A stretch of 64,000 nt of DNA from Leptothermofonsia sp049200465 (GTDB lineage: Bacteria > Cyanobacteriota > Cyanobacteriia > Leptolyngbyales > Leptolyngbyaceae). Position 1 is the first letter of the stretch. Each line of letters opens with the position of its first letter. This document shows positions 8,201-15,765 of the stretch, piece by piece. The position numbers and the translations under genes are program-made. The notes beneath the pieces were generated by a model, which was not told where the DNA came from, did no database searches, and saw nothing but the letters and a program-made list of their open reading frames with translations. The stretch is taken from NCBI RefSeq assembly GCF_049200465.1, contig NZ_CP120836.1, forward strand, positions 1,922,001 through 1,986,000, in the 5' to 3' direction.

Positions 8201-11027
8201 AGCCAGCGCCACCGATATGCAAATTTGGGCAACGGGGGATTCTCCAGTGGGTTGGAGTAACCGCTACCGTAACAACCGCCTGGAAATTCAGCTGGATAAG
8301 AAGAGTTACCGATTGGGCGATACGGCCACGGCTCTGATCCAGTCCCCCTATCCCGATGCCGAACTTTACTTTGCTGTGGTGCGTCACAACGTTCTCTATA
8401 AAACGGTGACAAAGGTGAAAGGCGGTGCCCCCCAGGTTCAGTTCAAAGTCACATCCGATATGTTGCCCAATGCGGCGGTGGAGGCAGTGCTGGTGCGGCA
8501 GGGCAAACCTCTGGCGGAATTAGAGCCCAACAGTCTGGATAAACTAGTGCGAATTGGGTTTGCTCCCTTCTCCACTGATCTGAGCGGTCAATACCTGCAA
8601 GTCGAAACGGAAGTTACTCCCTCCCTCAACCCAGGGGACAACCAGACCCTGAAATTGACCCTCAGAAATGCCCAAAACCAGCCTGCTAAGGGACAACTCA
8701 GTGTAATGGTGGTCAATGAAGCGGTGTTGCAACTGACCGGGTATCGTCTACCCGATCTGGTCAAAACAGTGTACGCAGAACAGCCGATCTCGACCCGGTT
8801 GAGCGACAACCGTTCGGATGTAGTGCTGGAGCCACTGGCATCTCCGCTGGAAAAGGGCTGGGGCTATGGCGGTGGTCTTTCGGCTGGGGCGGGTAACACT
8901 CGCGTTCGGACGGACTTTAAGGCGCTGGCTTACTACAATCCGGCTGTGATGACGGATGAGATCGGCAATGCAACGGTGACATTCAAACTGCCCGATGATT
9001 TGACGACCTGGCGCGTAATGACCGTAGCGACAGATGGGAATCTGCATTTTGGGAATGGAGACACCACGTTCATCACCACCCAGCCCTTAATTGCCAGTCC
9101 GTTACTCCCTCAATTTGCCCGTCCGGGCGATCGCTTTGAAATTGGAACCTCCATTACCAACAACACAGGCCAGAGTGGCAATGTTTCTGTTAATGGCACG
9201 GTGACTCCGCCTTTGAAATTGGACCAATCGGGCAGCACGCAAGGACAGGTGGGAAATTCGGGCACAACAGCCTACCGCTTCCCGGTTGAAGTGCAGGGAA
9301 CGGGAGAAGCCCAGGTGAAGTTCAGCACCCAGTTGGGCAACGCCACCGATGGCTTTGAGGTGCCTTTAGAAATTCGCACCCAGAATGTGACGGAACAGGT
9401 GGTTGAAACGGGCGCAACCAGTAATGAAGCGAAGATTCCAATTCAGGTGGATCCAAATGTGGCAAAAGATGTGGGTGGACTGGATGTTTCCCTTGCCAGC
9501 ACGCTGGTTCCAACGCTCACCGCTCCCACCCGGCAGGTTCTGAACGAAACCAGTCTGCCGTTTTTGGAACCTGCTGCCAGCCAGTTAGCGATCGCCGCCA
9601 ATCTGCAAACCCTCTCAAAAAATTACGGGCAGTCCTTTGCCGACTTTGAGCCGAAGCAACAGGCCCAGCAAGCAATGGAACGGATACTCCGACTCCAGAA
9701 ACCCGAAGGGGGCTTTGCATCCTATCCCAGAGCCGAAAAATCCGATCCATTTGTGACTCCCTACGCGGCCCAGGCAATTGCGCAAGCCAATCGAGCTGGG
9801 GTAGAGATACAAAATTTTGCTGCCTTACAGACTTCGCTCAAAACCTACCTCAGCAACCTTCTGGCTAATCCTGGGCAGTATGAGTTCTGCAAAGAAGCCC
9901 TATGTAAGAACCAAGTGCGGTTGGCAGCACTGACCGCGCTGGCAGAACTGGGAGACCAACGCAGCGACTTTCTGGCAGACCTGTATGCCGCCCGCACTCA
10001 ACTGGATCCGGTTGATCAGGTTAAACTAGCCCGTTATCTTTTCCGCTTTCCAGACTGGCAACAGGAAGCCAGGGCAATAGCAACCCAATTGCAGGAAACC
10101 GTTTATGAAACTGGGCGGACAGCTACGGTGAATTTGCCTCAAGGCTGGGGTTGGCTGAATTCTCCAACGGTTGCCCAGGCAGAAACCCTGCGACTGGCGA
10201 TCGCCCAGAAAACCAAGCCGGAAATGATTGATCGACTGTTGCAGGGGCTGCTTACCCAGCGGCGAAACGGCACCTGGCCCAGCACCTACGACAATGCGGC
10301 AGCACTGACCGCGCTGGTGGAGTATAGTCAACTCCAGCCAACGCCACCCAACTTTGAAGCGATCGCCCAACTGGCAGGCAAAACCCTTATCAACACCAGA
10401 TTCCAGGGTTATCAAAGATCCAGTGAGGCTGTAAAAGTTCCCATTAGCGATTTGCCTCAAAACCGCCACGATCTAGTGCTCCGGAAATCGGGATCGGGAG
10501 TGTTACATTACCTGGTTTCCTATCGCTACCGTTTGCAAGGCAGTCAACCCGGTCGCTTCAACGGGTTACGGGTGACCCGCACCATTCGTCCAGCCAACCA
10601 GGACAAGGTGCTGTTCAGAACTGGACTCTACGCCCCCGACCCCCTGAAGGTGTCTGCTGGGGAGGTGTACGATGTGGGGCTGGAAATCATCACCGACCAT
10701 CCTGTTAACCATGTGGTCATTACCGATCCTCTTCCCGCCGGGTTTGAAGCGGTAGACAACAGCTTCCAGACCACCACTCCCTACTTTGAAGCCAAAGGCG
10801 ATAGCTGGCAACTCGCTTATCAGACCATCTACAAAGATCGGGTGGTTGCCTATGGAGACAAACTCGACCCCGGTGTGTACTCCCCTCCACTATCTGGTTC
10901 GCTCCGTAACTCCCGGCACCTTCCTCTACCCCGGTGCAGAAGCCCACTTGCAATATGCTCCAGAGGAATTTGGGCGATCGGCCTCCTCAAGCTTAGAAGT
11001 TGCGGGAAGGTAAGGAAGTTGTTATAG
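5202..11027 (+). CDS. Alpha-2-macroglobulin family lipoprotein, thioester-less, 3' frameshift
   Basis: About 1,940 residues. A hydrophobic signal peptide ends in KMGGC (Cys26), suggesting a lipoprotein. Repeated beta-sandwich (MG) domains follow, then the A2M signature LPDDLTTWRVMTVATDG near residue 1265 and an alpha-toroid region (LRLQKPEGGFASYPRAEKSD) near 1490-1730. Bacterial A2Ms trap proteases in the periplasm. The CxEQ thioester expected near 1440-1460 is absent: the region reads LNETSLPFLEPAASQLAIAA, as in YfaS-type members. The last 45 residues are out of frame. One C too many in the run at 10882-10885 diverts translation; the other frame gives LHYLVRSVTPGTFLYPGAEA and the natural end VAGR at 11013. 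No penicillin-binding-protein partner gene adjoins it. Confidence 0.9.
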   Translation: MGGWERVKLVGLFLVGLILVLKMGGCSTANLTIGNAPLPTVSPLPDPQLPDWIEQISPLGEAAPTAQIRIRFKESLIPVESLESKDQQEILKKFELVPPLPGQFRFLTPRMVGFQAEQATPKATRVRVTLKAGLADLKNHRLDQDLAWTFNTEPIKFLNLPSSPPMGSPAGESNEPFDTKPVFKITANTELDLESLKEHLKLMPPGENKGVLLKVNLQQEEDTQAEAPIPEEAFDSSEKSWMYAVEPQQALAKATRYRLEISPGVRPVKGNLPSEAVFASQIETFSPLAFQKLSYYGQPDAAGALGRFVQGAAQLEFNNGLNAESAIANISISPPPEKDLPLVQAYEGDRLVRLNPWALKPATSYTITVGSGLKDKFGQTLGKPITVQYNTGDVAPEIWAPSGLHIFPTGKDLQLNISTVNLQSYQSAFAVVRPTDLVYYDSAYPKEGGGLLPNPSTWKSTPIQSQNNQSTDIPVPLQKQLGGPTGMLAYGVQARTNSYWEGNQEKWREPTIYGLVQLTNLGVFAQWFPESGMVRVHHLSDGSAVPNAAIQIYQSRLEAKSEATASPCASGKTGKDGTLLLTRQNLQACMGGNSFTNPPRLLVIAQEGKDWAFARTHEYSGAYDYGIDAGWQSNKPESRGTIFSDRQLYQPGETVSLTGFAYYLQNGTLKQDKKARYTLTLEGPNGLKKALGNQTTNEFGSFSLELPIEANQPLGYYYVKAKADNGVELSGEFRVAEFKPPNFKVELTLSGGEQGSQESREPDQTAYPNAQPTPHADVIALAGRNIEAKIQSSYLFGSPVEGGKTNFYVTRQQADFTPKGWDGFSFGRRWFWPEETPVVSSDVLQTSHVLNNSGQSSQTVKVEKDLPYPMTYRVDVQVSDVSNLSVSDSKSFLALPGDRLVGLQSDFVATAGKEFPVKVIVTDAFGKPYPSQRVRLELQQMNYSRVAKLVEGSRIEQNQVEYKTVDSKDVQTDVQPQTVTLTPPTSGSYRIRAMLSGSSEASATDMQIWATGDSPVGWSNRYRNNRLEIQLDKKSYRLGDTATALIQSPYPDAELYFAVVRHNVLYKTVTKVKGGAPQVQFKVTSDMLPNAAVEAVLVRQGKPLAELEPNSLDKLVRIGFAPFSTDLSGQYLQVETEVTPSLNPGDNQTLKLTLRNAQNQPAKGQLSVMVVNEAVLQLTGYRLPDLVKTVYAEQPISTRLSDNRSDVVLEPLASPLEKGWGYGGGLSAGAGNTRVRTDFKALAYYNPAVMTDEIGNATVTFKLPDDLTTWRVMTVATDGNLHFGNGDTTFITTQPLIASPLLPQFARPGDRFEIGTSITNNTGQSGNVSVNGTVTPPLKLDQSGSTQGQVGNSGTTAYRFPVEVQGTGEAQVKFSTQLGNATDGFEVPLEIRTQNVTEQVVETGATSNEAKIPIQVDPNVAKDVGGLDVSLASTLVPTLTAPTRQVLNETSLPFLEPAASQLAIAANLQTLSKNYGQSFADFEPKQQAQQAMERILRLQKPEGGFASYPRAEKSDPFVTPYAAQAIAQANRAGVEIQNFAALQTSLKTYLSNLLANPGQYEFCKEALCKNQVRLAALTALAELGDQRSDFLADLYAARTQLDPVDQVKLARYLFRFPDWQQEARAIATQLQETVYETGRTATVNLPQGWGWLNSPTVAQAETLRLAIAQKTKPEMIDRLLQGLLTQRRNGTWPSTYDNAAALTALVEYSQLQPTPPNFEAIAQLAGKTLINTRFQGYQRSSEAVKVPISDLPQNRHDLVLRKSGSGVLHYLVSYRYRLQGSQPGRFNGLRVTRTIRPANQDKVLFRTGLYAPDPLKVSAGEVYDVGLEIITDHPVNHVVITDPLPAGFEAVDNSFQTTTPYFEAKGDSWQLAYQTIYKDRVVAYGDKLDPGVYSPPLSGSLRNSRHLPLPRCRSPLAICSRGIWAIGLLKLRSCGKVRKLL

Positions 11028-11152
11028 CGAGCCTTCTTCAAATTTGAACGGGGTGCAGGGGTGGGACCCCTGGCTGGGAGCGCAGCCCCCACTCCCTCTC
11101 TAATTCCAATGTCCTAACGCACCCGCGTAAAGCTATATTTGTGAACGCTATA
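11023..11152. repeat. C-rich hairpin repeat, chimeric A/C ends
   Basis: It starts TATAGCG, carries AGGGGTGGGACCCCT and GGGAGCGCAGCCCCC hairpins, then a type C terminus (TAATTCCAATGTCCTAACGC, ending AGCTATA) and then a type A end (TTTGTGAACGCTATA). The frameshifted stop of the upstream macroglobulin gene lies in its first bases. Confidence 0.7.
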
Positions 11153-11283
11153 GTTAGACATCACCTCGCTAGTCCATATCCGGAGACTGAATCCGATTCA
11201 TGAAGCGCTCAGTGCATTTGAACTGCTATAGAAGGCAGGGATGAGTTAAAGTTGCATAACTAAGGTCACAACTGAGGAGCAGT

Positions 11284-11952
11284 ATGGAGTTGTTCAGTAT
11301 CGGTCACTCTAATCATGAGATAGATGCTTTCATCTCCCTGCTGCGGAGGCATGGAGTAACTGCTGTGGCTGATGTGCGCTCACATCCCTACAGTCGATTT
11401 TTGCCACACTTCAACCGAGCATCTCTACAGGAGTTTCTCACTAAAGAAGGAATTCAATATGTTTTTCTGGGACAGGAACTGGGAGCAAGACCTAGTAACC
11501 AGGATTGCTATATTGATGGCAAAGCAGTATATGAACAAATTGCCGCTACAGATGCCTTTCACGAAGGAATTCAGCGAATTCAAAATGGTTTGAAGAAACA
11601 TAAGATTTCACTAATGTGTGCAGAGAAAGATCCATTAACCTGTCACAGAGCAATCTTAGTCTGTCAGCACTTACGTCATCTTGACATACCCATAAATCAC
11701 ATTTTGAAAAATGGTGATTTAGAATCTCATGAGCATTTAGAAGAGAGAATGCTTCTCAAGCATGGCTTTAAAGAGTTTTCTGAGGCGCAAGAAGCTCAAC
11801 TTTCCCTGTTTTCACAAAATGGTTTGCCGACGCGAGAAGAATGCTTGAGGAAAGCTTACAAACTTCAGGGCGATGAAATTGCTTATGTAGAAAAAGGAAG
11901 TGATGAGGATGAAGAGTCAGATCAAAGAGTCAGATCAATTTGTTCACAATAG
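11284..11952 (+). CDS. DUF488 family protein (first copy)
   Basis: The 222-residue protein begins MELFSIGHSNHEIDAFISLL, the usual start of DUF488, followed by VADVRSHPYSRFLPHF and SLMCAEKDPLTCHRAILVC. These are the conserved Arg/His and Cys-x-x-x-Cys-His-Arg-like motifs of the family. GAGGAG lies just before the ATG. DUF488 proteins have no established biochemical role; the conserved Cys and His suggest a metal- or redox-dependent active site. The stop overlaps the start of the next gene by 13 bp, showing translational coupling. The trio is more AT-rich than its neighbours and looks laterally acquired. Confidence 0.85.
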   Translation: MELFSIGHSNHEIDAFISLLRRHGVTAVADVRSHPYSRFLPHFNRASLQEFLTKEGIQYVFLGQELGARPSNQDCYIDGKAVYEQIAATDAFHEGIQRIQNGLKKHKISLMCAEKDPLTCHRAILVCQHLRHLDIPINHILKNGDLESHEHLEERMLLKHGFKEFSEAQEAQLSLFSQNGLPTREECLRKAYKLQGDEIAYVEKGSDEDEESDQRVRSICSQ

Positions 11953-12354
11953 GTTTCACTCAAAAGAGCGCACAAAAGTTCTTTGAAACCCTTAAAAGAG
12001 CAGGTGTTAAGAGAGTTATCAACACTCGTCTAAATAATGTATCTCAATTGGCGGGATTTGCAAAAAGATCAGACTTAGAGTATTTCCTGAAAGCGATTGA
12101 TGATATTGACTATATTCACATTTTAGATCTAGCTCCAACCAAGGATATTCTTGATGAGTATAAAAAGCAAAAGGGAGATTGGTCGGTATACGAGCAAAAA
12201 TTCTTGAAGTTGATGGCTGATCGTCAAATCGAAAAAGAAAGTTTCCCCGGATCTAGCCGATGGTGCCTGCTTGCTTTGCAGTGAGGCAAAACCTCATCAC
12301 TGTCATCGTCGTCTGGTTGCTGAATATCTGAACGATAGATGGGGGAAATGTTAG
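11940..12354 (+). pseudogene. Second DUF488 family protein, frameshifted near its end
   Basis: A TTG start at 11940, inside the end of the previous gene, gives MFTIGFTQKSAQKFFETLKR and then GVKRVINTRLNNVSQLAGFA, a shorter DUF488 type. After about 97 residues the frame breaks at the A-rich run near 12230-12240. The other frame restores VSPDLADGACLLCSEAKPHH and CHRRLVAEYLNDRWGKC, with a CLLC..HCHRR motif, and stops at 12354. A one-base lesion explains this: a real mutation, a sequencing slip, or less likely programmed shifting. The next gene starts 3 bp later. Confidence 0.75.
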
Positions 12355-12357
12355 TAT

Positions 12358-13029
12358 ATGTCACCTTTGAAGAGGATAGTTTGTCTCGCCAACTCTTGGA
12401 AGCTAGAAGAACGTTGCATTGTTGGAATTGACCTAGACACTGGCAAATGGATTCGTCCCGTTTGTGACAGTTTATAGCCTGAAGATGGTCGAATTCCAGA
12501 ATCCGTGCGGATTGTCGAAGGTCGAGAACCGGAGTTACTGGATATCTTGGGAATTCCTCTTGCCGATACAGGGAATGATTTCGGCTTTGAATGTGAAAAT
12601 CTTTCAGTCTTGAATGGTCAATGGCAGTATTTAGGTAAAGCACAGCCAACTGATTTGCTAAGGTACTGTAGTGATTTTACGTATATACTTCACAATTCAT
12701 TGAAGTACGTCAATCCCTCCTATCTACAAAGTCTTCCATTTCAACAACGTTGTACACTTCAACTTGTCCAAGTTGTAAGCTTTTCTGTGGAGCAAAGAAC
12801 AAGTTCTAAAGGAAATAGTGAATGGCGAGGTACTATTCAAGCTGCTAATGGTCAGTGTTTAGCAGGCGCAAAAATAACCGATCCAATGTTTGTTAAGAAG
12901 CTAGAGACAGGACATCAGCCCAAAGGCACCTGCTTAGTAACTGTAAGTCTGAGTATACCTTGGGCACCTCCTGATTGGGATGGTGAAGCTCCATGTTGGA
13001 AGTTAATAGCAGGTGTTATTGAAATTTAG
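12358..13029 (+). pseudogene. Dual-OB-domain-like protein with internal TAG
   Basis: From the ATG at 12358 the frame reads MSPLKRIVCLANSWKLEERC, then GIDLDTGKWIRPVCDSL, a TAG at 12475-12477, then PEDGRIPESVRIVEGREPEL and DILGIPLADTG, continuing to 13029. The stop replaces what is normally a Tyr (SLYPEDG). The protein matches what I recall as the dual-OB (DuOB) domain family often encoded beside DUF488; OB folds usually bind nucleic acid. The remaining 174-residue frame could be re-initiated at the ATG at 12505. It is the last gene of the trio, 3 bp after the preceding stop, and is followed 10 bp later by an attC-like site. Confidence 0.65.
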
Positions 13030-13038
13030 TGCAAAGAT

Positions 13039-13125
13039 GTCTAACAAGTCGCTGCACCGGAACGCCGATAGTTAGTTGGCTAAGTGGTAAAGGTTGTCTG
13101 CATCCGCTGACCTTAGCCGTTAGCT
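13039..13125 (+). other. attC-like recombination site
   Basis: GTCTAAC (13039-13045) fits the attC RYYYAAC box and is followed by AAGTCGCTGCACCGGAACGC, a typical cassette left-hand simple site. On the right, CCGCTGACCTTAGCC then GTTAGC (13119-13124) resembles the right-hand site with GTTRRRY. The two halves are only partly complementary. The site begins 10 bp after the dual-OB stop codon, where a cassette attC would lie. Integron-integrase debris is about 8 kb upstream. Confidence 0.5.
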
Positions 13126-13146
13126 GGCTTCGTTTTTGGGCTAGGG

Positions 13147-14039
13147 AGCACTACGAATAAATATTAGGACAATGCTTGAAGGCAGCATCAATACAATCAC
13201 GAAAACTTTCAAACTCATTCATGCGCTGCCGCATCCAATTTTTGAGGACGCTCCACCACCACTCAATCTTGTTCAAGTCGGGTGAATACGGCGGCAAATA
13301 CCAAAGCTCACATCCCGCCTGCATCACCAGTTCATCAATCACATCAATCACTTGAGAACGATGAAAACTCGCATTGTCAATCACAATCACACTGCCTGGT
13401 TGCAGTTGCGTTAGTAGACACTCTTCGAGCCACATCTCAAACAAATCTCGGTTGCAAGCTCCGGCAAACGTTATCGGTGCAATTAACTTGCCTTGCACCA
13501 GTGCCGCGATCCACCTGACCTGCTCAGTGCGTTTTCCACACTTGAGCGAATGTAAATTACCAGTTCGCTTGGTTTAGTTTTCAATCGCTCTTTGAATTCG
13601 CATCGCTTGATGTCATCGCGTTCTTGATAGCCATAGTTTTTTTTGTTTTTTTGCGGCTGATTTCCAATTTTCGCAGTGCATCACTGATGTTTTGCTGCGT
13701 CACTCCCTCGCCCCACAACTGAGCCATCTGTGCTTGAGTTTTACCGCCATGTTCCTTGACAAACTCCTCAAAACGCTTGCGGTCCGTGATTTTGTGCCCA
13801 CAGCCTTTTGGGAAGTTAGTCATCGCTTGATAGTCACCCGTTTGGGCTTTGCGTTTGAGCCACAGATCGAGCGTATTGCGACTGAGCTTGAGCATTCGGC
13901 ACACGTCGCTTTTGCGTTCACCGCGCTTGACCGCTTCGATTGCTTTTGTTCGTAAGTCGTAGCTGTAGGAAGTTGACATCGGCAGTTCTCAACGTGCTTT
14001 TACTGCTACTCTAACGTCCTACTCTGCCTTCGTAGTGCT
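13147..14039 (-). mobile_element. IS630-family element, defective
   Basis: AGCACTACGAA at 13147-13157 and TTCGTAGTGCT at 14029-14039 are matching terminal inverted repeats around a minus-strand transposase in two frames. TA dinucleotides lie near both ends, as expected for this family. The right end abuts an interrupted IS4-like transposase gene, so this element probably inserted into or beside it. Confidence 0.75.
13151..13979 (-). pseudogene. IS630 transposase, frameshifted with internal deletion
   Basis: The N-terminal 132 residues (from 13979) hold a helix-turn-helix region (GERKSDVCRMLKLSRNTLDLW). A second frame (13498-13151) holds VIVIDNASFHRS and LPPYSPDLNKIEWWWSVLKN, the second Asp and the final catalytic segment of the DDE domain. 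The frame changes at an A-rich run near 13640. The stretch around 13500-13560 is shorter than in the family: the strand with the first catalytic Asp (VDExG-type) is missing between SELV and HSLKCGKRTE. The enzyme is therefore probably inactive. Confidence 0.8.
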
Positions 14040-14040
14040 A

Positions 14041-14600
14041 TATTACTTGGTTGCTTCCAGCCTTGGTGGGTACGGCAGATCCAGACTCGACTTTTAACCC
14101 GAATGCGAAAATGCCACTGTAGGTCTTCGCACAGATAGTGCCTCAGTTTCGTATCAGCAAATCCCCGGTCGGCGAGAAATTGCACCGATACCCCGGTGGG
14201 CACTAACCGCGCTGCTCGTTTCAGCATCAGTTGGTAGACCTCCAAGCGAACACTACTACTGCCGTGGCGTAGTACCCGCCCAATCAAGGGAATGGCATAT
14301 CCCCGGACTGAATCGATCTGCGAATCGGGCAAAACTCGTCCCATAACATCGTCGTGTCTTCAATTAAGGTAATTTCAGAAACGCCTCACTGGGCTAATGC
14401 GGCTGCAAGCAGCGGACTGTAGTAGGCTCTTTGGACATGGATGCGGCTATTGGGCAACCAGCGACTGAACGGCGTGGATGGCTTTGGGCGAATTTTGCTC
14501 GACTCTGCACGTAAACACCCCATTGGGTCTGGCTGATGCATTCACTACAAATCAGTCCAATCACCATCTAAATCAGGGGTTGCAGATGCCGTTGATCAGC
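14041..14600 (-). pseudogene. IS4-like transposase fragment
   Basis: The minus strand reads RIHVQRAYYSPLLAAALAQ, a TGA in place of Trp, GVSEITLIEDTTMLWDEFC, and after a frameshift VSVQFLADRGFADTKLRHYL and LQWHFRIRVKSRVWICR. The LADRGFADT segment is typical of cyanobacterial IS4-type transposases (second catalytic Asp). The gene is cut by the IS630 element at 14040 and the last catalytic Glu region is not found. About 200 bp between it and the IS1 element at 14824 shows no gene. Confidence 0.75.
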
Positions 14601-14921
14601 CCATTGAGTGGATTGACCCAGAAGGTCCCATAGCTGGGGAGGTTCGCATGGTTCAGTTGTGTTTGGGTGGTAACTTTCACACTAATCTGCGAGTGCCGTT
14701 TTACCAAGGGCTTAGCCTCCCTCCTTTTCAAGTTTTGTCAGTCAATCAGCTGGGTGACTGGAATTTTTCGAGCGTTCATGGAAATCTCCTCTCTGCCTCA
14801 GCAAAACAGGAGAGGAAGCAGGAGTAATGTTCTAGACATGGGGATAGGAATCAGGGAAAATCGGAGCACTCGAACCCGTTAAATTCTCCCAAACAACTAC
14901 GATGGTATTTGAACCTGTGCA

Positions 14922-15182
14922 TTGTGCCCCACCTGTGAGAGCACGAATATCGTCAAGCATGGTAAAACCGCCGAGGGTAAGCAACGGTATAAATGCCGTA
15001 ATCCTGAATGCACTCGTCATAGCTTTGTTCGGGAGTATTCTTACCGAGGCTACTTGCCTACTGTGAAACAACAGATTTGCGAGATGGCGCTCAACGGCGG
15101 CGGGATTCGCAATACTGCGCGGGTACTCAAGATTAGCCCAACCACCGTCCTTGAAGAATTAAAAAAAAGATCGTCATCTTGA
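14922..15182 (+). CDS. IS1-family InsA-like protein
   Basis: The 86-residue frame has a zinc ribbon (CPTCESTNIVKHGK, then CRNPECTRHSF) followed by a helix-turn-helix region (GGGIRNTARVLKISPTTVLEE). InsA binds the element ends and represses transposition in classical IS1. The frame ends just after an A8 run near 15168, where the InsB frame continues. The needed shift is +1 (or -2), not the -1 known for IS1, so this could be a one-base slip in the run rather than programmed recoding. Confidence 0.85.
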   Translation: MCPTCESTNIVKHGKTAEGKQRYKCRNPECTRHSFVREYSYRGYLPTVKQQICEMALNGGGIRNTARVLKISPTTVLEELKKRSSS

Positions 15183-15186
15183 ACAC

Positions 15187-15645
15187 GTGAACCGACCCTT
15201 GTTAGAACAACTTAAGCCGACCTCTGCGATAGTTGTCAAACACATTGAGGAAGCGGAAGCTGACGAGATGGGGAGTTTTGTTCACTCGAAGCAGCAGGAG
15301 CGTTGGTTACGGCACGCAATTGATCATCAAACCGGGCACGTGTTGGCCTATGTGCTGGCCGATCATACAGACCAGGCGCTCGTTGAGTTAAAAGCATTGT
15401 TAGAGCCGTTTGGCGTTCAAACGTTTTACACCGATGGATGGGGAGCGTATGCCCGTTTGGTGGATGAAGACCAGCACGTCGTTGGCAAGTGGAATACCCA
15501 AAAAATCGAGCGCAAACACTTAACGTTACGAACGCGAATTAAGCGATTAGCTCGCAAAACCATCTGCTTCTCCAAGTCCGAATGGCTGTATGACATCGTG
15601 ATTGGATTGTTCATCAATCGCTACGAGTTTGGGCAGGCTGTTTGA
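15187..15645 (+). CDS. IS1-family transposase InsB-like (DDE)
   Basis: Residues EAEADEMGSFV give the first catalytic Asp, FYTDGWGAYARL the second, and KIERKHLTLRTRIKRLARKT the basic segment with the catalytic Glu. FSKSEWLYDIVIGLFINRYEF is the usual IS1 C terminus. The natural protein probably starts as an InsA-InsB frameshift fusion rather than at the listed start. With intact ends and catalytic residues this copy may still be mobile. Confidence 0.88.
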   Translation: MNRPLLEQLKPTSAIVVKHIEEAEADEMGSFVHSKQQERWLRHAIDHQTGHVLAYVLADHTDQALVELKALLEPFGVQTFYTDGWGAYARLVDEDQHVVGKWNTQKIERKHLTLRTRIKRLARKTICFSKSEWLYDIVIGLFINRYEFGQAV

Positions 15646-15765
15646 CTTCATCGATCCCCATGTCTAGAACATTACCGGAAGCAGGAAAGACAAAAGGATC
15701 TTCCCTGCCTTCTCCATCAATCCCATTTAAGTGGGATTGATAAATGAGATTGATTCATATGGGTT

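Larger units (their letters stand above)
14824..15676 (+). mobile_element. IS1-family element, apparently complete
   Basis: The ends are perfect 22-bp inverted repeats (14824-14845 and 15654-15675, beginning GTAATGTTCTAGACATGGGG). They are flanked by a direct 10-bp target duplication, GGAAGCAGGA, at 14814-14823 and 15677-15686. Perfect ends and a perfect duplication indicate a recent insertion, unlike the decayed IS1 relatives elsewhere in the window. Confidence 0.92.

Noticed and set aside
6460..10811. Many long antisense frames across the macroglobulin gene
   Set aside because: They are shadows of a codon-biased coding region: no ribosome-binding sites and no recognisable domains.
10786..11013. 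Separate 75-residue gene at the end of the macroglobulin gene
   Set aside because: Its second half is the natural C terminus of the macroglobulin in the shifted frame, not an independent gene.
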